DNA from: Pseudomonadota bacterium
Lineage (GTDB): Bacteria > Pseudomonadota > Gammaproteobacteria > Pseudomonadales > Halieaceae
DNA length: 34,712 bases
NCBI GenBank assembly: GCA_015222725.1
Contig: JADFVW010000024.1
Location: 1-34,712, forward strand
Direction of reading: 5' to 3'
The translations under genes and the position numbers were made by a program. Numbering within the stretch: position 1 is the first letter of the stretch; every line of letters starts with the position of its first letter. Shown piece by piece: positions 6,963 to 15,669 of this stretch. The notes under the pieces are model-generated. The model worked only from the letters and a program-made list of their open reading frames with translations, was not told where the DNA came from and made no database searches.

Positions 6963-9221
6963 TTAATACTCGTAAATAAAGTCTACGCCGTAGCTGCGGG
7001 GAGCTCCGAAGGAATTACCTGCGTAACCAAGGCCTTGGTTAACACCGAGATCTGCACCGTACACTTTGTATTCTTCGTCTGACAGGTTTTTGCCCCAGAG
7101 TGCAACACGCATGCTACCGGCATCGCCCAGCATAATTTCAGACAGACCCACCCTGGCGTTAAACAGTGTACGGGACTCGGAATTGCCGTAAGGGCTGGAA
7201 GAAAAATTCTCCGCGTCGGTGTAAGTTGTGTCAAAGCGGGCATCCAGGTAAGCCCAGTCCATGGGTAAATTGTAGACCAGGCTCACAGCACCGGTGCTCT
7301 TGCCATCGGCACGGCCGTTATCGCCGTCAAAATCTGTCTTGCGGTAACCGTAAGACCCTTCGACACTGAAGTTGGCAGGCAGCAAGGCAACAAAATCAAC
7401 CTCAAAACCCTTGGTGGTGTTCTCGCCCGAGTTGCGCACGGTGCGTACACCTTCCACAAACTCGGTAATCTGCAAGTTTTCATTGTCGTTGTAGAACACG
7501 GCCAGGTTGAAACGCAGGCTCTTGTCCAGCCACTCGGACTTCATACCCACTTCCCAGGAAACGGTCTCCTCTGGATCAGCAGGGATATCAAACACGGTAA
7601 AGTCCGTGTAATCCATGTGATTGAGAGCACCAATGCTGAATACACCCGCGTTATAGCCCTCGGCGCGCTTGCCGTAGAAACTGATATCATCATTGAGCTG
7701 GTAGCCCACGATAAGGTCGGTGGTGAACTCATCCCAGTTATCTTTGGCCGTATGCGGGCCGTCCAGACGCGGGTCTTCATCCAACAGGGTTACTTCTTTA
7801 TCGTCCTCGGTATAACGTAGACCCAGGGTCACATCCCACTGCTCGTTGATGTAATACTTCATCTGCCCGTAGGCCGCTTTCGACTCATTCTCCATGCTGT
7901 ACCAGGCCCCCGCGGCAGCGCCCAGGCCACCCAGTAAGACAGGCGTACCGGGCACGTAGAACATGGCGTTCCAGGGGTTAATCTCTTTGCCCTCTTCCTC
8001 GAAATAGAACAGTCCCGCTACATAATCCAATTTGTCGCCAAAAGCCGATCCGATAAACTGGAACTCCTGGGAAAACTGATCCTGCTCCTTGTTATTAGAC
8101 GCATGAAACATGGGGATGGCCACGCCGTCTGACGTTTGCCAGGCACCGCCGTCCAGGTCATTGCCGGGTAAGCTGGACTCATAGTCGCGGTAGGCGGTGA
8201 TGGATTTGATCTGCATGACATCGGTGTCCCACTGCAGTGTCAGGTTGTGCCCCGTCACTTCCGTGTTTTCCTTGCTGTTGCCATCGAGGTCAAACCGCTC
8301 TACCCGTTTTTTGGGCTCAACAACAGACAGCATTTGTGCCAGGGGATTGTAGCCGCCACTGAATACTGAGGTTTGCAAGTTAAAGGAACCGATGATGCTT
8401 GGGTCGGTGGCACCGGGACCCATGTGGGTGATCTGCAGAGGCATGGGAACAGCTTCGATATCGCTGTTGTCGTAGCTATAATCTGCCATGAAATTGTCAC
8501 TGGCTTCCCAACGCAGGGCGATGCGGTAGGCATCGGTGTCTACACTACCCAGGTCCTTCTCGCCTTCGGGATTACGGTTTGTCGCCCAACCATCATAGTC
8601 CTTGAGCATATAGGATATCTTGGCACTCACACCCGCCGCCGTAGGTGTGTCCACAGAAGTCTGTGAACGAAACTCGCCGAAGCTGCCAAAGGTCAGGGCC
8701 TGCTTGAAAGCAAACTCACCCGCGGGCTTTTTGGTGATGATGTTTATCGCACCACCGGTAGTGTTCTTGCCCCATAGGGTGCCCTGTGGACCACGTAGAA
8801 TCTCTACGCGCTCTATATCAACGATATCAAATACGGCACCGGCATTTCGCGCGATATAGGCGCCGTCAATATACATTCCCACTTTGGGGTCAATAGTCAG
8901 GGAGGGCTCGCCGGTGCTGACGCCGCGAATACTGGTACGTATGTTGCCCGCACTACCAAATGTAGGAACGATAGTGACGTTAGGGGCATACTCGCCAATA
9001 TCGGTGGCATTGAAGGCGCCGATCTGCTCCAGGGAATCGGAACTGAATGCAGTAATTGCAATAGGGGTGTCCTGCAAGGAAGCTGACACTCTTTGTGCAG
9101 TGACCACCACTTCTTCCAATTGCGCCTGGGCGGGGCTTGCCAAAGCAAACGCCATGACAACGGGGCTCGCCGCTACTGTCGCCCTTGATACCGCCTTTGC
9201 CAACACGTTCATTTTTCTCAT
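6963..9221 (-). CDS. TonB-dependent outer membrane receptor
   Basis: The 752-residue protein has a signal peptide ending ASPAQA and a TonB-box-like start (QLEEVVVTAQR). The plug domain (to about residue 165) contains IRGVSTGEP, MYIDGAYIARNAGAVFDIVD, ERVEILRGPQGTLWGKNTTGG and INIITKKP, followed by a 22-strand-type barrel ending in the aromatic GVDFIYEY. It imports an unknown large or hydrophobic compound using the proton motive force via TonB. AGGAG precedes the ATG. Neighbours suggest a locus: a divergent PadR regulator with two palindromes in the shared promoter, and an acylase downstream that might process the imported ligand. The iron-siderophore alternative is less likely because no iron genes or Fur-like site are visible. 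Confidence 0.95.
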   Translation of the reverse strand: MRKMNVLAKAVSRATVAASPVVMAFALASPAQAQLEEVVVTAQRVSASLQDTPIAITAFSSDSLEQIGAFNATDIGEYAPNVTIVPTFGSAGNIRTSIRGVSTGEPSLTIDPKVGMYIDGAYIARNAGAVFDIVDIERVEILRGPQGTLWGKNTTGGAINIITKKPAGEFAFKQALTFGSFGEFRSQTSVDTPTAAGVSAKISYMLKDYDGWATNRNPEGEKDLGSVDTDAYRIALRWEASDNFMADYSYDNSDIEAVPMPLQITHMGPGATDPSIIGSFNLQTSVFSGGYNPLAQMLSVVEPKKRVERFDLDGNSKENTEVTGHNLTLQWDTDVMQIKSITAYRDYESSLPGNDLDGGAWQTSDGVAIPMFHASNNKEQDQFSQEFQFIGSAFGDKLDYVAGLFYFEEEGKEINPWNAMFYVPGTPVLLGGLGAAAGAWYSMENESKAAYGQMKYYINEQWDVTLGLRYTEDDKEVTLLDEDPRLDGPHTAKDNWDEFTTDLIVGYQLNDDISFYGKRAEGYNAGVFSIGALNHMDYTDFTVFDIPADPEETVSWEVGMKSEWLDKSLRFNLAVFYNDNENLQITEFVEGVRTVRNSGENTTKGFEVDFVALLPANFSVEGSYGYRKTDFDGDNGRADGKSTGAVSLVYNLPMDWAYLDARFDTTYTDAENFSSSPYGNSESRTLFNARVGLSEIMLGDAGSMRVALWGKNLSDEEYKVYGADLGVNQGLGYAGNSFGAPRSYGVDFIYEY

Positions 9222-9238
9222 GGAGCTCTCCTGATCTT

Positions 9239-9257
9239 ATACTCTAATTTGGAGTAT
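9239..9257. promoter_or_regulatory. candidate PadR operator 1
   Basis: ATACTCTAATTTGGAGTAT is a near-perfect 19-bp palindrome 18 bases upstream of the TonB-receptor ATG. It shares the TACTC...GGAGTA core with a second site exactly 40 bp away, about four helical turns. Placement suggests control of the receptor gene by the divergent PadR protein; binding itself is inferred. Confidence 0.6.
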
Positions 9258-9278
9258 TGGTAATTTTGTCTGGTGATA

Positions 9279-9297
9279 GTACTCCTATTCGGAGTAT
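9279..9297. promoter_or_regulatory. candidate PadR operator 2
   Basis: GTACTCCTATTCGGAGTAT is the second copy of the palindrome, ending nine bases before the PadR ATG. It would overlap the padR promoter or leader and fits autoregulation. The repeated motif in one short gap makes chance symmetry unlikely. Confidence 0.6.
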
Positions 9298-9306
9298 AGT
9301 CAAGTT

Positions 9307-9960
9307 ATGCCAACGCCCAAACCCCCAAAGTTGACACCAACTTCTTATGCCCTGCTCGGATTGCTCGCGCGTAAATCCCAGACGGCCTACGAGCTCAATG
9401 CCCAGATGCAGTACAGTTCGATTCGCGTGTACTGGCCCAGAGTAGAGAGCCATGTCTATACGGAGCCAAAAAAACTCCTGCGGCACGAATTGGTCATCCA
9501 GAGGCAGGAAAAACTGAATGGCCGCAATCGCACGCTCTATACGATTACCGCAAAGGGCAGAGAGGCACTGAAGCAGTGGCTGAGAAGTGACGATGAAGTA
9601 GAGCTGCGCATGCAGGCCGAGTTTATGTTGAAGCTGGTACTGGCCGACGGGGGGACCATGGCGGATGCGCGCCAGACACTGGAGAAATCCCTGCTCTGCA
9701 CACAAAACGACCTGAAGTTGGCCATTGCCGGTATCCAGGCAATTCTCTCCAACGGCAAGATTGAACAGGATGGTGCGCCGTATAACGGCATCATTATCAA
9801 CCTGATGGCCGACATATTGATTGCGCGCTATCGCTGGGGGAAATACGCCCTGAAGACAACCCAGGATGTGGACAATCAGATGTCGGCAGAAGAAAAAACA
9901 AAACTCGCGAAGTCTGCCTATGCCGACGCGCTGGCAAAAATGGAAGAAGCGCTACAATAA
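9307..9960 (+). CDS. PadR-family transcriptional regulator
   Basis: The 217-residue protein has an N-terminal winged helix (LTPTSYALLGLLARKSQTAYELNAQM, then the wing NGRNRTLYTITAKGREALKQWL). Its longer C-terminal helical domain (about residues 95-217) is typical of PadR subfamily-2/Vir proteins. The conserved W in VYWPRVESHVY matches the family. There is no strong Shine-Dalgarno before the ATG (GGAG is twelve bases away, inside operator 2), so translation may be weak or leaderless. It is divergent from the TonB receptor and likely represses it together with the acylase. The M48 protease gene starts 19 bases downstream and may be co-transcribed. The ligand is unknown. Confidence 0.9.
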   Translation: MPTPKPPKLTPTSYALLGLLARKSQTAYELNAQMQYSSIRVYWPRVESHVYTEPKKLLRHELVIQRQEKLNGRNRTLYTITAKGREALKQWLRSDDEVELRMQAEFMLKLVLADGGTMADARQTLEKSLLCTQNDLKLAIAGIQAILSNGKIEQDGAPYNGIIINLMADILIARYRWGKYALKTTQDVDNQMSAEEKTKLAKSAYADALAKMEEALQ

Positions 9961-9979
9961 TTGCGCTAGAATGCGCGGC

Positions 9980-10792
9980 ATGAAAAAACTACTACCCGCA
10001 CTACTTGCCTTGTCGCTGCTCCCGGCCTGCGTTAGCAGCCCCACGGGGCGCAGCCAGCTCATGCTCGTATCACCTGAATCGGCCATTGTCGAATCCCGCA
10101 AAGCCTATCTGAGCACCGTCAGCGACCTGGACAAACAGAATAAATTGGTCGACGACCCTCTATTAATGGACAAAGTACAGATCATCACCGGCAGGTTGGT
10201 CACCGAGGCCATCGCCCTGTACCCCCAGTCCGCCAACTGGGAGTGGAGCGTCGCCATTATCGATGACCCCGAAATGGTCAACGCCTGGTGTATGGCTGGC
10301 GGCAGAATGGCTGTGTACACCGGATTGTTCGAAAAACTCAAGCTGACGGATGATGAGTTTGCTCAGATTATGGGCCACGAGATATCCCATGCCCTGGCCA
10401 ATCACACCGCGGAACGCATGTCGCGGGCCATGGCAACCACACTGGCCGTGGTAGCACTGGGCATCGCATCCGACCACCCGGCGGCCACCATGGGCGCAGC
10501 GGCCATGGCGGCCAAAGTGGCGCTGGAGCTGCCCAATAGCCGCACCGCGGAATCCGAGGCCGATCGCATCGGTATCGAGCTCGCCACCAGGGCGGGATAT
10601 GATCCGTACGCTGCCGTCACACTGTGGCAGAAGATGGGGTCGCTGGGAGGCTCAAAACCCGCTGAATTCCTGAGTACTCACCCTGCACCCGAAAACAGGC
10701 AGGCCGCCCTCGCTGCCCTCACGCCGGAAATGCACAAACTCAACCCCCAGGGCGCACTGGCCGCAGTGCACCCGGTAAGCATAATTAAATAA
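9980..10792 (+). CDS. M48-family metalloprotease lipoprotein (LoiP/YggG-like)
   Basis: This 270-residue zinc protease has a lipoprotein signal (LLALSLLPAC, Cys17), so it is probably anchored to the outer membrane facing the periplasm. The catalytic motif is H133-E-I-S-H137, with the third ligand in E191-SEAD195. Size and layout fit M48 proteases of the LoiP/YggG type involved in envelope quality control. The start at 9980 gives a proper lipoprotein signal. A longer frame begins inside padR and is unlikely, and an ATG at 9971 would add only three residues. It follows padR by 19 bases but has a housekeeping-type function, so co-regulation may be incidental. Confidence 0.92.
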   Translation: MKKLLPALLALSLLPACVSSPTGRSQLMLVSPESAIVESRKAYLSTVSDLDKQNKLVDDPLLMDKVQIITGRLVTEAIALYPQSANWEWSVAIIDDPEMVNAWCMAGGRMAVYTGLFEKLKLTDDEFAQIMGHEISHALANHTAERMSRAMATTLAVVALGIASDHPAATMGAAAMAAKVALELPNSRTAESEADRIGIELATRAGYDPYAAVTLWQKMGSLGGSKPAEFLSTHPAPENRQAALAALTPEMHKLNPQGALAAVHPVSIIK

Positions 10793-10816
10793 ATAACCGA
10801 GCTAATCATCTACCGC

Positions 10817-11569
10817 TTATGTCGCAAACAGCTGGTAGCCTGCCAACTCTGGAACCTCTTTCATCAGCTTACGTTCAAGCTTTTGAACCTTCCGCATGCC
10901 ATCACACAGCTCCTCAGCGGTCTCCTCCAGTCCATCACTCATGGATTCCAGCTCCTCACCCATAAGATCCATGCGGTTACCGAAGCTCTCCATGCTCTCA
11001 TCGAAGTCCGAGTCAGAGGAAATCAGTGCCTTGCCGATCTCAATGAAAATCGAACCCAGGGAAGCCATTATGGCGTCCTCAATATCTTCACTGAACTCCT
11101 CGTCAAACGCGCCATCCAGGTCGTTGAGGGCGAAAACAGAAATTGAATAAACGCCGTCCTCAGCGCTGCTGCTGGCCTCGAATCGTTCCCGCGCACTAGC
11201 CAGTGCCTCGCCAGACTTGGCAACCGCCTCACTCTCCTCGCCAAAAGCCGCACTGAATGCAACCTTTAGTGATTTTTCTGCTACGGTCAGGGCGGTGGAC
11301 ACCAGTTCCATCCACTGTGGTACCAGGGCCGCTACCTCCCCCGCATATTCCTCGGCCAAAGCTCGTTGCTCGTCATCCAGTTCTACCGGTTCGCCCTTTA
11401 CCGACAGCCAGCCGCCCTGCCGAATTTCATAAATCGTCTCGGTCTGGTCGGAAACCCTAAGGGCCTTTGAGCTCACTTCAATATCGTATTGCAGGTCGAT
11501 AGTGCATTCACTGGCCGTGGCCAGCGCAGATATAAAAAGGCCAAAAACCAGGACGGTTAAATACTTCAT
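10817..11569 (-). CDS. periplasmic YggN-like protein (DUF2884 family)
   Basis: The 250-residue protein has a signal peptide ending LATASE and a mature start ECTIDLQYDIEVSSKALRV that matches the pattern of YggN/DUF2884 (cysteine near the mature N-terminus, then a beta-rich segment with a short 'query' strand). A long acidic helical region follows, and the C-terminal ELCDGMRKVQKLERKL contains the second cysteine, also as in YggN. Function of the family is unknown. I start at the ATG at 11569, with GAGG seven bases upstream; an in-frame GTG at 11581 is an alternative. It converges on the M48 gene with 24 bases between stops. Confidence 0.72.
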   Translation of the reverse strand: MKYLTVLVFGLFISALATASECTIDLQYDIEVSSKALRVSDQTETIYEIRQGGWLSVKGEPVELDDEQRALAEEYAGEVAALVPQWMELVSTALTVAEKSLKVAFSAAFGEESEAVAKSGEALASARERFEASSSAEDGVYSISVFALNDLDGAFDEEFSEDIEDAIMASLGSIFIEIGKALISSDSDFDESMESFGNRMDLMGEELESMSDGLEETAEELCDGMRKVQKLERKLMKEVPELAGYQLFAT

Positions 11570-11741
11570 TGCGTGCCTCACTCGAGATTCTGAATAGGTG
11601 ATATGCTTAACTATAACACCATATCACAAATATACAAGCATTGAAGTCTGAACAAAGTTCCTCCAACAGTGTGGTGCCTGTTGGTTATTATCCAGCAATC
11701 AGTATAAGGTTGAGGCCGAACACATCGGGAGTATAAAAATA

Positions 11742-12122
11742 ATGACAATCGGATTAAAAATAGCATGCGGACTATATGCCGCACTCATGGCAATGCTGGG
11801 CGCGCGCTGGTGGTTCGCCTTTGATGGCATTGCGGCGGAGTGGCTGGTACAACCGCTGGCGGCACAAGGTGTCAACAATCTCATCGCCGACATGGGCGCT
11901 CTGTTCCTGGGTAGCGCCATTATGATTGCCCTGGGTCTCAGGCGCGGCCACTCGGTCTGGTTGCTCGCTACTGCATTGCTGATGGCAGTTGCTGCGGCGG
12001 GACGCTTATACGGCTTTGCGACACAGGGCTATATACCCGCAGTGCTGGTGCCGCTGGTAATTGAAATCGTTAGCTGCGCCCTGCTCATCGCTACCCACAG
12101 GCAGATGTCAGCAGAAAAGTGA
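11742..12122 (+). CDS. small four-helix membrane protein (DUF4345-like)
   Basis: A 126-residue inner-membrane protein with about four hydrophobic segments (around residues 5-25, 45-65, 70-90 and 97-117). The arrangement GARWWFAFDG, then NLIADMGALFLGSAIMIALGL, then AAGRLYGFATQGYIP is like the DUF4345 group of small membrane proteins. Function is unknown. It is a single gene, convergent with the CoA-transferase gene. A possible start region shows GGAG twelve bases upstream of the ATG, a longer spacing than usual. Confidence 0.7.
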   Translation: MTIGLKIACGLYAALMAMLGARWWFAFDGIAAEWLVQPLAAQGVNNLIADMGALFLGSAIMIALGLRRGHSVWLLATALLMAVAAAGRLYGFATQGYIPAVLVPLVIEIVSCALLIATHRQMSAEK

Positions 12123-12155
12123 ACATCGCCACCTGACGATGGCGCAGGTTTCCCC

Positions 12156-13325
12156 TTAAAGCCCACCCAGTACCTCTTCGGTGTGCTGACCCAGGGTGGG
12201 TGGTGGTTTTTTATACTCCACAGGCGTGCGGGACAATTTGATCGGGTTGCCCACTAGCTGCAACGCGGGGTTATGGGGGTGTGCCAGCTCAATCTGCATC
12301 TCCCGCGCCTGGATTTGTGGCTCTGCAAATACCTCAGCCACCGAATTGATAGGGCCCGCCGGCACTTTTACACCTTCCAGAATCGCCAGCCACTCGTCTT
12401 TGCCGCGCTCCAGCATCGGCCTTTGTAACAGGGGCACGAGCCTTTCCCGGTTCATTACGCGAGCCTGGTTGGTGGCATATCGCTCATCATCCGCCAGCTC
12501 AGGGCAACCCAGCACTTCGACAAAGCGGCGGAACTGGGCATCGTTGCCCACCGCGACGATCAAATGCCCATCGGATGCCACGAAACTCTGGTAGGGAACA
12601 ATATTAGGATGGGCATTGCCCAGCCGGGTCGGCACCATACCGCCCACCAGGTAGTTACTGGCCTGATTGGCCAGGGTTGCAGCTGTCACATCCAATAAAG
12701 CGAGATCGACAAACTGCCCCTGCCCCGAGCGGTCGCGTTCAGTCAATGCCGCGAGAATACCGATAGTGGCATACAGGCCGGTCATAATATCGGTGAGGGC
12801 GACACCCACCTTCTGTGGCCCCGCACCTTCGGCGCCATCCGGTTGCCCGGTGACACTCATCAAACCACCCATGGCCTGCACCAGAAAATCATAACCGGGC
12901 CTGTCTTTGTAGGGCCCGTTCTGGCCAAAGCCGGTAATCGAGCAATATACAAGACCCGGATTACGTGGGGCGAGAGATTCATAATCGATACCGAACTTGG
13001 CCGCACCGCCCACCTTGAAGTTTTCCAGTACCACATCACACTGATCCGCCAGCTGGCGAATGGTCTCCTGTCCCTGCTCAGACTTCATGTCGATACAGAC
13101 CGATTGCTTGCCCCGGTTGGTACACAGGAAATAAGCAGATTCTTTCGTATCGTTACCGTCCTGGTCTTTCAAAAACGGGGGCCCCCAGCCGCGGGTATCA
13201 TCGCCCACACCCGGGCGCTCAATCTTGATCACTTCGGCACCCAGGTCGGCCAGAATCTGGCTGGCCCAGGGCCCCGCCAATACACGGGACAAATCCAGTA
13301 CTTTGATATGGGACAGCGCACCCAC
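12156..13325 (-). CDS. class III CoA-transferase (CaiB/BaiF family), probable glutarate CoA-transferase
   Basis: The 389-residue protein has the family III start (ALSHIKVLDLSRVLAGPWASQILADLGAEVIKIE in part), the RGKQSVCIDMK segment and the catalytic Asp179 in KVGVALTDIMTGLYA. Such enzymes move CoA between dicarboxylates through an aspartyl-CoA anhydride. The gene follows glutaryl-CoA dehydrogenase by 14 bases in the same direction, which points to activation of glutarate to glutaryl-CoA, as for the human SUGCT homologue. The GTG start has GAGGG seven bases upstream. A different dicarboxylate substrate remains possible. Confidence 0.9.
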   Translation of the reverse strand: MGALSHIKVLDLSRVLAGPWASQILADLGAEVIKIERPGVGDDTRGWGPPFLKDQDGNDTKESAYFLCTNRGKQSVCIDMKSEQGQETIRQLADQCDVVLENFKVGGAAKFGIDYESLAPRNPGLVYCSITGFGQNGPYKDRPGYDFLVQAMGGLMSVTGQPDGAEGAGPQKVGVALTDIMTGLYATIGILAALTERDRSGQGQFVDLALLDVTAATLANQASNYLVGGMVPTRLGNAHPNIVPYQSFVASDGHLIVAVGNDAQFRRFVEVLGCPELADDERYATNQARVMNRERLVPLLQRPMLERGKDEWLAILEGVKVPAGPINSVAEVFAEPQIQAREMQIELAHPHNPALQLVGNPIKLSRTPVEYKKPPPTLGQHTEEVLGGL

Positions 13326-13339
13326 AGCTTAACCCTCTT

Positions 13340-14524
13340 TTAGAAAGCCGGAATGTCAGTCTGGGTACGCCCCAGGATCAGGGCGTGGATATCGTGCGTA
13401 CCCTCGTAGGTGTTCACCACTTCCAGGTTCACCATGTGGCGCATGACCGGGTATTCATCGGAAATACCATTGCCTCCCATCATGTCCCTGGCCTGCCTTG
13501 CGATGTGCAGTGATTTACCGCAGGAGTTACGCTTGATCAGGGAAATCAATTCGGGGGAGATCTGTCCGGCATCCATGAGTACACCGGCGCGATGACAGGC
13601 CTGCAGGGCCAGGCTTATTTCAGTTTGCATGTCTGCCAGCTTGAGCTGAATCAGTTGATTGGCCGCCAGCGGCTTGCCGAACTGCTTGCGCTGCATCACA
13701 TAATCCAGAGCCGTATGCCAGCAGTTCTCCGCCGCACCCAAAGCACCCCAGGCGATGCCGTAGCGCGCGTTGTTGAGACAACCAAAGGGCCCTTTCAAAC
13801 CCTCTACATTGGGCATCAACTGCTCTTGTGGGACAAATACTTCGTCCATCACAATCTCACCGGTGATGGATGCACGCAGGGCGAGCTTGCCTTCAATCTT
13901 GGGCGCGCTCAGCCCCTTCATGCCTTTGTCGAGAATAAAGCCACGGATTTTCCCGTCGTCGGTTTTGGCCCACACCACAAAGACATCGGCGATGGGGCTG
14001 TTGGATATCCACATCTTTGCGCCGGACAAGCTATAGCCACCCTCCACGGTTTTCGCCCGGGTGACCATGCCACCGGGGTCTGAGCCATAGTCCGGCTCGG
14101 TCAGGCCAAAACAGCCTATCCACTCACCGGTTGCCAATTTGGGCAGATATTTTTCACGCTGGGCCTCGGTACCGTAGGCGTATATGGGATACATCACCAG
14201 GGAAGACTGTACGCTCAACATGGAACGGTAACCCGAATCTACCCGCTCTACTTCCCGCGCGACCAGGCCGTAGGAGATGTAATCCACCCCCGGGCAGCCA
14301 TAGCCATCGATGGTTGAACCCAGCAATCCCAGGGCGCCCATTTCGCGAAATAATTCGGGGTCGGTCTCCTCCTTACGAAAGGCATTTTGCACACGGGGAA
14401 GCAGCTTATCCTGAGCATACTGTTTGGCCGTATCGCGCACCATACGCTGCTCGTCGGTGAGTTGCTGCTCCAGCAGGAAGGGGTCCTGCCAGTCAATTTT
14501 TTTCCAACTTTTGCCTTTTGCCAT
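13340..14524 (-). CDS. gcdH: glutaryl-CoA dehydrogenase
   Basis: This 394-residue acyl-CoA dehydrogenase shows the GcdH hallmarks: [20 protein letters not shown] near the start, [31 protein letters not shown], and the C-terminal [17 protein letters not shown] in which the Glu of YEGTHD is the catalytic base. It oxidatively decarboxylates glutaryl-CoA to crotonyl-CoA using FAD, in lysine and glutarate breakdown. I prefer the ATG at 14524, which gives the MAKGKSW start like known GcdH proteins; an ATG three codons upstream at 14533 is also possible. It forms an operon with the CoA-transferase and is divergent from a LysR regulator, an arrangement typical of glutarate loci. Confidence 0.95.
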   Translation of the reverse strand: MAKGKSWKKIDWQDPFLLEQQLTDEQRMVRDTAKQYAQDKLLPRVQNAFRKEETDPELFREMGALGLLGSTIDGYGCPGVDYISYGLVAREVERVDSGYRSMLSVQSSLVMYPIYAYGTEAQREKYLPKLATGEWIGCFGLTEPDYGSDPGGMVTRAKTVEGGYSLSGAKMWISNSPIADVFVVWAKTDDGKIRGFILDKGMKGLSAPKIEGKLALRASITGEIVMDEVFVPQEQLMPNVEGLKGPFGCLNNARYGIAWGALGAAENCWHTALDYVMQRKQFGKPLAANQLIQLKLADMQTEISLALQACHRAGVLMDAGQISPELISLIKRNSCGKSLHIARQARDMMGGNGISDEYPVMRHMVNLEVVNTYEGTHDIHALILGRTQTDIPAF

Positions 14525-14583
14525 GAGAGTCATCCAGTGTCGTCTATTTGGGAATCAGCAAAGTACCAAAATATGCATCATTA

Positions 14584-14601
14584 ATAAAATATATGTTTTA
14601 T
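14584..14601. promoter_or_regulatory. candidate LysR-type operator in AT-rich divergent promoter
   Basis: ATAAAATATATGTTTTAT is an imperfect palindrome within a very AT-rich stretch (about 14570-14632) between gcdH and the LysR gene. It is compatible with a T-N11-A LysR box, and the same stretch must hold both promoters. The AT-richness makes chance symmetry common, so this is a weak call. Confidence 0.3.
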
Positions 14602-14660
14602 ATCTATTTAATATATTTTATATATAGTTAGATGCATTGAGAATCTTCCGGAGAACAGAG

Positions 14661-15551
14661 TTGGATCTGCGTAAACTCGAAATCTTTATCGCTGTCGCCC
14701 AATTGAAGAGCTTCAGCCAGGCCGCACTCACGCTGCATATGGCACAGCCGGCGGTCAGTATCGCGGTGCGCAAATTGGAAGAGTCCCTTAATACCTACCT
14801 GTTTGACCGCAGTGGACGCAAGGTAGAATTGACTGCGGAGGGTCACAACCTGCTGGGCCGGGCACAGCATATATTGGCTGAAGTGGAAGACCTGGGCCGC
14901 TCCGTCGGCGCAATGAATGACCTGCTGCAGGGTGAGTTGGGCATAGCCTGCCCCTCTATGCTGGCCACCTACTTCCTGCCCGAACTGCTCAGCGAATTCC
15001 TGACCACCCACCCTGGCTTAAAGGCTTCAGTGACACAGGCCGGTACCACCCGTGTTGAACAGATGCTGCTGGATGATGAAATCGAGCTGGGGGTTACCAC
15101 CTTCCAGGACTCCCCCAATCTTGCGGACCTGGAGCTGGTTCCCCTGCTCAAGGAGCAAATGGTGCTTTGCGTCAGCAGTGATCACCTTTGGAGTCAGCGC
15201 CGGCGCATCAACATCAGTGACTTACAGGACTCCCCCATGGTGGTCTACGAAAGTGGCTATTTTATCCGCAGTAAGCTGGACCAACTCTGCGCAGAGCGCG
15301 CTGTGCAACCGGACTTTCGCATGCAGTCGAACTTCCTTCCCCTGCTGCTAAAAATGGTTAAGCAGGGCACGGGCAGCACTGTGGGGCTCAAAATAATGAG
15401 TGACGAAGAGCCGGGAATCGTGGGCATTCCCCTGTCACCCAGGACCGACGTCAGCATGGCCCTGGCCAAGCGCCGGGGTAGAACCATTTCCAGGGCAAAT
15501 CAGGCATTTCTGGATTGGGCAGCAACAATCCCGGATGAAGGGAATAAGTGA
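14661..15551 (+). CDS. LysR-family regulator, likely of the glutarate operon
   Basis: The 296-residue protein has the LysR helix-turn-helix (LRKLEIFIAVAQLKSFSQAA, then HMAQPAVSIAVRKLEESL, residues 3-60) and a C-terminal two-lobed ligand domain (about 90-290). I place the start at the TTG at 14661 because GGAG lies seven bases upstream and the protein then begins MDLRKLE as most LysR proteins do; an in-frame TTG at 14637 has no such site. It is divergent from gcdH and the CoA-transferase and probably activates them in response to glutarate, like GcdR/GcsR-type regulators. The effector is inferred from location only. Confidence 0.9.
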   Translation: MDLRKLEIFIAVAQLKSFSQAALTLHMAQPAVSIAVRKLEESLNTYLFDRSGRKVELTAEGHNLLGRAQHILAEVEDLGRSVGAMNDLLQGELGIACPSMLATYFLPELLSEFLTTHPGLKASVTQAGTTRVEQMLLDDEIELGVTTFQDSPNLADLELVPLLKEQMVLCVSSDHLWSQRRRINISDLQDSPMVVYESGYFIRSKLDQLCAERAVQPDFRMQSNFLPLLLKMVKQGTGSTVGLKIMSDEEPGIVGIPLSPRTDVSMALAKRRGRTISRANQAFLDWAATIPDEGNK

Positions 15552-15669
15552 GCAACAGAAGAAACTATAAAGAGAAGACAAGCCCAGGGAAAATCAGGTG
15601 TTTCTGTAATCGCTGGTTTTCATTTATGATAGTAGCTCCATCCCTCACCAAAAGACCATGTAACCACCG

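Noticed and set aside
12124-12150. Possible bidirectional terminator between DUF4345-like and CoA-transferase genes
   Set aside because: Only a 5-bp CGCCA/TGGCG stem with a long loop and no T run; too weak to call.
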